Below, piece after piece: positions 44,031 to 48,728 of a stretch of DNA of 48,728 bases (its first letter is position 1; every line of letters begins with the position of its first letter). Source of the stretch: Candidatus Zhuqueibacterota bacterium. Its GTDB lineage: Bacteria; Zhuqueibacterota; Zhuqueibacteria; Thermofontimicrobiales; Thiofontviventaceae. The stretch lies in assembly GCA_016931935.1 (NCBI GenBank), contig JAFGDW010000089.1, positions 1-48,728 on the forward strand. The letters are read 5' to 3'. A model generated the notes under the pieces. The model saw nothing but the letters and a program-made list of their open reading frames with translations, had not been told where the DNA came from and did not search any database. The translations under genes were made by a program, and so were the position numbers.

Positions 44031-44765
44031 ATGAAAATTGATTTCGCTTATATCTCCGATCGGGGTTTGAATCCTCGATACACCGTGAATGAAGATAGCT
44101 ATTTGATCATGCCGGACGAACATGTATTTGCAGTTGCCGATGGTGTCGGTGGCGCCCACGCCGGGGATGTTGCCAGCAGTTCAGCATTGGGGATAATTAA
44201 GAAAGGGGTCGAACAGTTCGGGCACCGATCCGGTGATAATAAAATACGTTTCCTACAGATTTTAATTAAAGCGGCAAATAATGTTGTTTATCAGAAAGGC
44301 AAACGGAAAAACAAACAGATGGCATCGACGCTCGCCATTGTACTGATCGATCAAAACTATGCTGTCATTGGACATGTCGGCGACAGCAGGATATATATTA
44401 TTCGCGATGGAAAGCTAGTTCAATTGACAAAGGATCATTCGAAACTACAGGAACTGCTGGATCAAAATCCACAGTTAACCATTACCCGTAATAATTATAG
44501 CGATGGTCATGTCATCACCCGTGCATTAGGAGCCGATCCCATTGTGTATCCGGACATCCAAAAAGTAATTTTGAAACACAATGATATATTCATCCTTTGT
44601 ACGGATGGTATTTATAGTCACAACTCCGATGTTGATTTGCTTGATGCGATTAATCAATATGCAAATATGCTCCCAATTGCCTGCGAGCAATTCAAATTAA
44701 ATTGTTATGAAAAAGGAGCCAAAGATAATTTGACCGCCATTGTTCTAAAAATCAGTCAGGAATAA
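44031..44765 (+). CDS. PP2C-type Ser/Thr protein phosphatase
   Basis: 244 residues. Family motifs: ISDRG, NEDSYLI near 20, VADGVGGAHAGDVAS (about 36-50), GHVGDSRIYIIRDGKL (about 110-125) and LCTDGIY and KDNLTAIVLK at the C-terminus. Asp residues in these motifs bind the catalytic metal ions. It reverses kinase action, as PstP/Stp does next to PknB. No membrane helix is present, unlike mycobacterial PstP. Spacing from the RodA-type gene is 2 bases, so they are co-transcribed and probably coupled. It is the last gene of the operon; no good terminator was found after it. Confidence 0.93.
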   Translation: MKIDFAYISDRGLNPRYTVNEDSYLIMPDEHVFAVADGVGGAHAGDVASSSALGIIKKGVEQFGHRSGDNKIRFLQILIKAANNVVYQKGKRKNKQMASTLAIVLIDQNYAVIGHVGDSRIYIIRDGKLVQLTKDHSKLQELLDQNPQLTITRNNYSDGHVITRALGADPIVYPDIQKVILKHNDIFILCTDGIYSHNSDVDLLDAINQYANMLPIACEQFKLNCYEKGAKDNLTAIVLKISQE

Positions 44766-44802
44766 TTTTCGGGAAATCGATTCTCATGAATGCGTTAGAT
44801 CA

Positions 44803-46299
44803 TTAGATAAGTTTTACCACCAAGCTTTGCCCCGGTCGAATCCGCGAACTGCGAAGTTGGTTCCAGCGTTTCAGATTAGCGACCGAGGTTTTGTATTCAT
44901 GTGCCAATCGCCATAATGAATCACCGTTTTGTGTCGTATAAATTGTCACCTTGTCAGCAGCTTTGTAAATTATCACATCTTGCCCTTTCCGTAATCGATC
45001 AGTTCGAAGCAGGGGATTAAATGATTTTAGCTCATCCACAGAAATTGCATAATAACGTGCCAGTGTTTGAATGGAAATTGAATCCCGCATAACTGTATGC
45101 ACAAATCGGATTTGATCGATACTTTGGGGTACTGTGTAATTACTATTTGTGTTAAATGAATCGTCGATAACCTTTTCGGACTGATCCACAATTGTCACGG
45201 AAGCCACACGAAGCACCTGCCCGACCTTTAAACGATTAACATTTCTAATGCTATTGTCAGCTCTGATTGCATCGATTGATGTGCCAAATTGCCTGGCAAT
45301 TTTGTAAAGTGTATCGCCTTTACGGACGCGATAATTTGTGTATATAAATTCAATTCGCTCGGGCGGATTTTCTTCGATCTGTTCAAGAAAATGTTGCTTT
45401 ACTCCAAGTGGCATCCTGATTGTGTATGTACCATTCGGCGCGATTTTATCGATCAGGGCCGGATTGTAACGCTTGATAACATCGGGCGACACATGCGCCA
45501 ACTTGGCGATTTGTTCAAGAGAGTAAGGGGCGTCAAGATCAATACTGTCATAAATCAACGGTTTGGATAAATCTGGCAAATGGATGTTGTATTGCTGCGG
45601 ATAAGCAAGCAGGTGTAAAATAGCATAGAAGCTCGGTACAAAATTGTACGTCTCTTTCGGAATTGTTTTAAGCTCCCAAAAGTCGGATGTATTTTCCTGT
45701 TCCTGTGCTTGCTTAATTGTGAGATTCCCGGAATTATAGGCAGCCAACGCGAGTTCCCAACTGCCGAACTGAGCGTACAGGTAACGCAAAAATTCCGCGG
45801 CGACAATTGTGGATTTTTCCGGATCTCTACGTTCATCAATCCAGCGATTGTATTGCAGGCCATACTCATTTGCAGTTGCTGGCATTAATTGCCAGAGTCC
45901 GGTTGCACCTGCGTGGGATTTGCTGGTTGGCAGAAAACCACTTTCAATAATTGGCAGGAAAATTAAATATTGTGGCAAGTTGTATTCTTCGAAAATTGCG
46001 CTTATCATTGGCAGGTAACGTCCTGCGCGCTTATATCTGGCCAGAAGATCTTTTTTTCTGTGAGGGCTAAGATAAAATTGTATCTTCTCATCGATTCTAT
46101 CATTGACAGGTGCTTTGAATTTTTCAAATGGGTCAAGTGTTACTTGCGCGGGAGGACGCAAATCACCGATTAATTCATCCCAGGATATATGGATAAAAAG
46201 CAAGGTGACAAGGCAACCAAACAAAAAACCTGATAGAAAAATCACTACAGACCATTTGATTTTGAAATAACTAAGATACTTGTCGTCGTTTATTCGCAT
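44803..46299 (-). CDS. mltD: LysM-containing lytic transglycosylase (MltD type)
   Basis: 498 residues. One N-terminal membrane anchor (about 16-38). A lytic-transglycosylase/SLT domain (about 95-225) has E119 in IIESGFLP, followed by SHAGATGLWQLMPATA and AAYNSG. Three LysM modules follow: about 320-370, 388-440 and 447-497. Each module has the usual start (GDTLYKIA, DSISIQTLA, GDSLWRLA). It cuts glycan strands to make 1,6-anhydro ends and is a cell-wall remodelling enzyme. It converges with the kinase/PBP operon across 37 bases, so it is a likely part of the same wall system, separately controlled. Confidence 0.92.
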   Translation of the reverse strand: MRINDDKYLSYFKIKWSVVIFLSGFLFGCLVTLLFIHISWDELIGDLRPPAQVTLDPFEKFKAPVNDRIDEKIQFYLSPHRKKDLLARYKRAGRYLPMISAIFEEYNLPQYLIFLPIIESGFLPTSKSHAGATGLWQLMPATANEYGLQYNRWIDERRDPEKSTIVAAEFLRYLYAQFGSWELALAAYNSGNLTIKQAQEQENTSDFWELKTIPKETYNFVPSFYAILHLLAYPQQYNIHLPDLSKPLIYDSIDLDAPYSLEQIAKLAHVSPDVIKRYNPALIDKIAPNGTYTIRMPLGVKQHFLEQIEENPPERIEFIYTNYRVRKGDTLYKIARQFGTSIDAIRADNSIRNVNRLKVGQVLRVASVTIVDQSEKVIDDSFNTNSNYTVPQSIDQIRFVHTVMRDSISIQTLARYYAISVDELKSFNPLLRTDRLRKGQDVIIYKAADKVTIYTTQNGDSLWRLAHEYKTSVANLKRWNQLRSSRIRPGQSLVVKLI

Positions 46300-46608
46300 T
46301 CAAAATTCCGATTTAAATTAATGAAATCCAATTAACAACTTATAATTTTTCTCCATCTATGGAAAATTACATACGGATTTTACAATATTATTTTTAATAA
46401 TTCAATTGATTTTTTTTATGTTGATAAATATTGCGATTGGTAAATTTTGACAATTTCCGGGACTTGGTACTGATACAGGAATCGTTCTGTCACTTACCAG
46501 TCGGAGCGGAATTTTGCACCTTCTTTTTTACTAAATGTATCCTTTGCTGGCTAAGCAGGATAACCGAATTTAAATTGATTTTACTTTCAATACTTAATAT
46601 ACTGCTTC

Positions 46609-46701
46609 CGAAGTGGTTTTGAGATTGTCCATAATTTCTCCTCTTTCAAAGGAGGAGACTAAGAGTAGGTACTTAACGAAAAGAATCTCAAAACCACTTC
46701 G
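46609..46701. repeat. Perfect 18-bp inverted repeat with a nested hairpin, upstream of the GH2 gene
   Basis: CGAAGTGGTTTTGAGATT (46609-46626) is perfectly complementary to AATCTCAAAACCACTTCG (46684-46701). The 57-base interior holds a second hairpin, CTCCTC/GGAGGAG near 46638-46657. It ends 49 bases before the GH2 start codon, so in the transcript it could form a leader structure. It could also be a mobile-element remnant. The rest of the 451-bp gap holds no gene. Confidence 0.6.
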
Positions 46702-46750
46702 ATACAAGCATATATTAATGATATTCATATAAATGAAAGGAGACTAATAT

Positions 46751-48547
46751 ATGCTGCACAAATATGTGGTAATTTTTGTTCCGTTACTACTTCTACAAAT
46801 TAATGTGCTTGCTAACCCCCAAATAACGAATCTTCCTGGACGAAATACAACGTGCTTAAATGGCTGTTGGCATGTTATAGTTGATCCTTACGAAAACGGA
46901 TATTATAACTACCGTTACGAACCCTCGCAAAATGGATATTTTAAAGATGAAAAAGCCAAAGATAAGTCGGATTTGGTCGAATATGATTTTGATCGTTCCG
47001 GCACGCTACAAGTTCCTGGTGACTGGAATTCACAACGTGAAAATCTGTTGTATTATGAAGGTACCATCTGGTACAAAAAATCATTTGATTACCTGACTCT
47101 CGGAAAAAATCGATTATTCATTCATTTTGGAGCAGCAAACTATCACGCAATTGTCTATTTAAATGGCACAAAAATCGGGGAACACATTGGTGGCTTCACA
47201 CCATTTAATTTTGAAATTACGTCTTTCGTCCGCGAAAAAAATAATGACATTATAGTTAAAGTGGATAACAAGCGTTATCGGGAGGCAGTTCCTACGGTAA
47301 ATACGGACTGGTGGAACTACGGTGGCATCACACGTGATGTTTTTCTTGTGGAAACCCGGCCGACATTCATTCGCGATTACTGCCTGCAATTAAAAAAGGG
47401 TACATCGGATGAGTTTGAAGGATGGGTTCAATTGGATGGCGAGCAGTTACAGCAAACAGTGACAATAGATATCCACGCGTTGAAAGACCAATTGGAATTA
47501 TTTACAAATGAAAATGGTTATGCCAAAATTGCGTTCAAGGCGGACCTGGAATTATGGGAACCGGAAAATCCAAAACTGCATGAAGTTACATTTTCCTGTT
47601 TGACCGATCATGTGAGTGAGAGTATGGGTTTTCGGAGTGTCGAAACGCACAATCAAGATATTATTGTTAATGGAAAACCGATCTTTCTTCGTGGCATTTG
47701 TATTCATGAAGAAGCACCGTATCGTGGTGGCCGGGCATATAGTCGGGATGATGCAATTCAATTGCTAAGTTGGGCCAGAGAGCTGGGATGTAATTTTGTG
47801 CGACTTGCTCATTATCCACACAATGAATATATGACGCGGCTTGCAGATGAATGGGGAATTATGGTATGGTCCGAAATTCCTGTTTATTGGACAATTCTGT
47901 GGGAGAATAGCGATACCTATCATAATGCTGAAACCCAACTGGTGGAAAATATAACACGTGATAAAAACCGGGCATCCGTTATTATTTGGTCCGTCGCGAA
48001 TGAAACACCGATTTTAGAATCACGCACCAAATTTCTCAAAAATCTTATTACGAAAACACGTTCAATGGACTCCACGCGTCTTGTATCTGCGGCGCTTGAA
48101 CGTCACTATGTTGATGAATATACACAAATGATAGATGATCCGTTGGGCAAATATCTTGATGTTATCGGGTGCAACGAATACATCGGATGGTATGACAATC
48201 TGCCCGCTAAAATTGATCACATCAAATGGAAAACAGTTTACAACAAACCGCTCATCATAAGTGAATTTGGAGCAGGTGCCTTATATGGATTTCATGGTGA
48301 TAATTTAACTCGCTGGTCGGAAGAGTATCAGGAATATCTTTATGAACGTCAGGTTAAAATGTTGAAAAAAATTGATTTTCTACGTGGAGTTACTCCATGG
48401 ATTCTTATGGATTTCCGATCTCCGCGTCGACCGTTACCCAATATACAAGACGGATGGAACAGAAAGGGATTAATTTCTAATAAAGGAGAAAAAAAGAAAG
48501 CCTTTTTTGTATTGCAGAAATATTATGGTGACATAATGGAGAAGTAA
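46751..48547 (+). CDS. Secreted glycoside hydrolase family 2 protein (beta-glucuronidase/galactosidase type)
   Basis: 598 residues. Signal peptide (hydrophobic 3-18, cut near VLANP). The three GH2 parts are: sugar-binding jelly roll (about 35-205, with VPGDWNSQ and WYKKSF), immunoglobulin-like beta domain (about 210-290) and TIM-barrel (about 300-590). The barrel shows GICIHEEAPYRG, NFVRLAHYPHNE, and WSVANE with the acid/base E418, and ISEFGAGA with the nucleophile E505. Substrate is not certain: the motifs fit beta-glucuronidases and related beta-galactosidases. AAAGGAGA precedes the ATG. An exported location points to degradation of extracellular polysaccharide. Confidence 0.9.
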   Translation: MLHKYVVIFVPLLLLQINVLANPQITNLPGRNTTCLNGCWHVIVDPYENGYYNYRYEPSQNGYFKDEKAKDKSDLVEYDFDRSGTLQVPGDWNSQRENLLYYEGTIWYKKSFDYLTLGKNRLFIHFGAANYHAIVYLNGTKIGEHIGGFTPFNFEITSFVREKNNDIIVKVDNKRYREAVPTVNTDWWNYGGITRDVFLVETRPTFIRDYCLQLKKGTSDEFEGWVQLDGEQLQQTVTIDIHALKDQLELFTNENGYAKIAFKADLELWEPENPKLHEVTFSCLTDHVSESMGFRSVETHNQDIIVNGKPIFLRGICIHEEAPYRGGRAYSRDDAIQLLSWARELGCNFVRLAHYPHNEYMTRLADEWGIMVWSEIPVYWTILWENSDTYHNAETQLVENITRDKNRASVIIWSVANETPILESRTKFLKNLITKTRSMDSTRLVSAALERHYVDEYTQMIDDPLGKYLDVIGCNEYIGWYDNLPAKIDHIKWKTVYNKPLIISEFGAGALYGFHGDNLTRWSEEYQEYLYERQVKMLKKIDFLRGVTPWILMDFRSPRRPLPNIQDGWNRKGLISNKGEKKKAFFVLQKYYGDIMEK

Positions 48548-48586
48548 AGCTCATTAATTGTTCTTAGGCCATATAACACTATCACT

Positions 48587-48727
48587 ATGATCTATGAAAA
48601 GACAGATGACAAAATAAAGGCATGGGATATAAAGAAACTTAAGGAGCTGCTCAACATTAAATTGGACAATTACAAGATCAATAGTTACATAATAGATCAA
48701 AAAAAGAATTATGTATATTTAGAATAA
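48587..48727 (+). CDS. Possible 46-residue small protein at the window end
   Basis: ATG at 48587 to TAA at 48725-48727, 46 residues, Lys-, Asp- and Tyr-rich with a predicted helix-strand pattern (WDIKKLKELLNIKLDNYKI, then SYIIDQKKNYVYL). No family is recognised and no ribosome-binding site is seen. The frame stays open upstream only to about 48548. It may be real, a gene remnant or chance. Confidence 0.3.
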   Translation: MIYEKTDDKIKAWDIKKLKELLNIKLDNYKINSYIIDQKKNYVYLE

Positions 48728-48728
48728 A

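Overview
The window is a moderately AT-rich bacterial chromosome segment with a didermal (Gram-negative type) gene set: a plug-domain outer-membrane receptor, an OmpA-type lipoprotein-like protein, a LysM lytic transglycosylase, a spondin-type lipoprotein and a PEP-CTERM surface protein. It has no rRNA, transposase, integrase or CRISPR array. The mix of PEP-CTERM sorting, AmmeMemoRadiSam radical SAM enzyme, QueH, CHASE2/FecR signalling and many two-component proteins fits an uncultured or environmental lineage such as those around Calditrichota/KSB1 in the FCB group. That placement is an inference from gene content only. Where promoters are readable they look like ordinary sigma-70 sites (TTGAC- or TTG-type -35, 17-bp spacer, TA-rich -10), plus one clear sigma-54 type site ahead of the PEP-CTERM gene.

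Layout. 116-8755 (minus) is one huge 2879-residue gene. It joins an FAD-linked oxidase domain, four 4Fe-4S motifs, two glutamate-synthase-type barrels (the first degenerate), a type-2 glutamine amidotransferase and a GXGXG domain. 9.5-18 kb holds metabolic and stress genes: class II aldolase, a membrane-anchored MutS-family ATPase, MscL, a hybrid histidine kinase, a LysE exporter with a cupin, and YjbQ. 18-24 kb is a tightly packed plus-strand chain (OmpA-type protein, QueH, AmrS, plug-domain receptor, DUF1848), followed by tRNA-Val(CAC). 24.3-26 kb has small membrane proteins, including an HESGH-motif protein and twin 84-residue zinc-ribbon/TM proteins. 26.7-34.3 kb carries an OmpR/sensor kinase pair, a duplicated spondin-domain lipoprotein, a fused MsrA-MsrB, a LamG/PEP-CTERM protein, a small ferredoxin and an unassigned protein. 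34.3-35.7 kb is a gene-free, repeat-bearing stretch.

35.7-44.8 kb is the most coherent block: LysM-FecR protein, CHASE2 Ser/Thr kinase, two FHA proteins with FhaA-like N-termini, a class B PBP, a RodA/FtsW protein and a PP2C phosphatase, with a convergent LysM transglycosylase next to it. The content matches the actinobacterial fhaA-fhaB-pstP-rodA-pbpA-pknA/B cluster, but the kinase has a CHASE2 sensor and a FecR/LysM partner in place of PASTA domains. The likely job is phosphorylation control of peptidoglycan elongation. The window ends with a secreted GH2 glycosidase and a possible 46-residue ORF.

The gene-poor gaps carry a dispersed, palindromic, MITE-like repeat (two clear copies with matching ends and one divergent copy) and several other short palindromic repeats.
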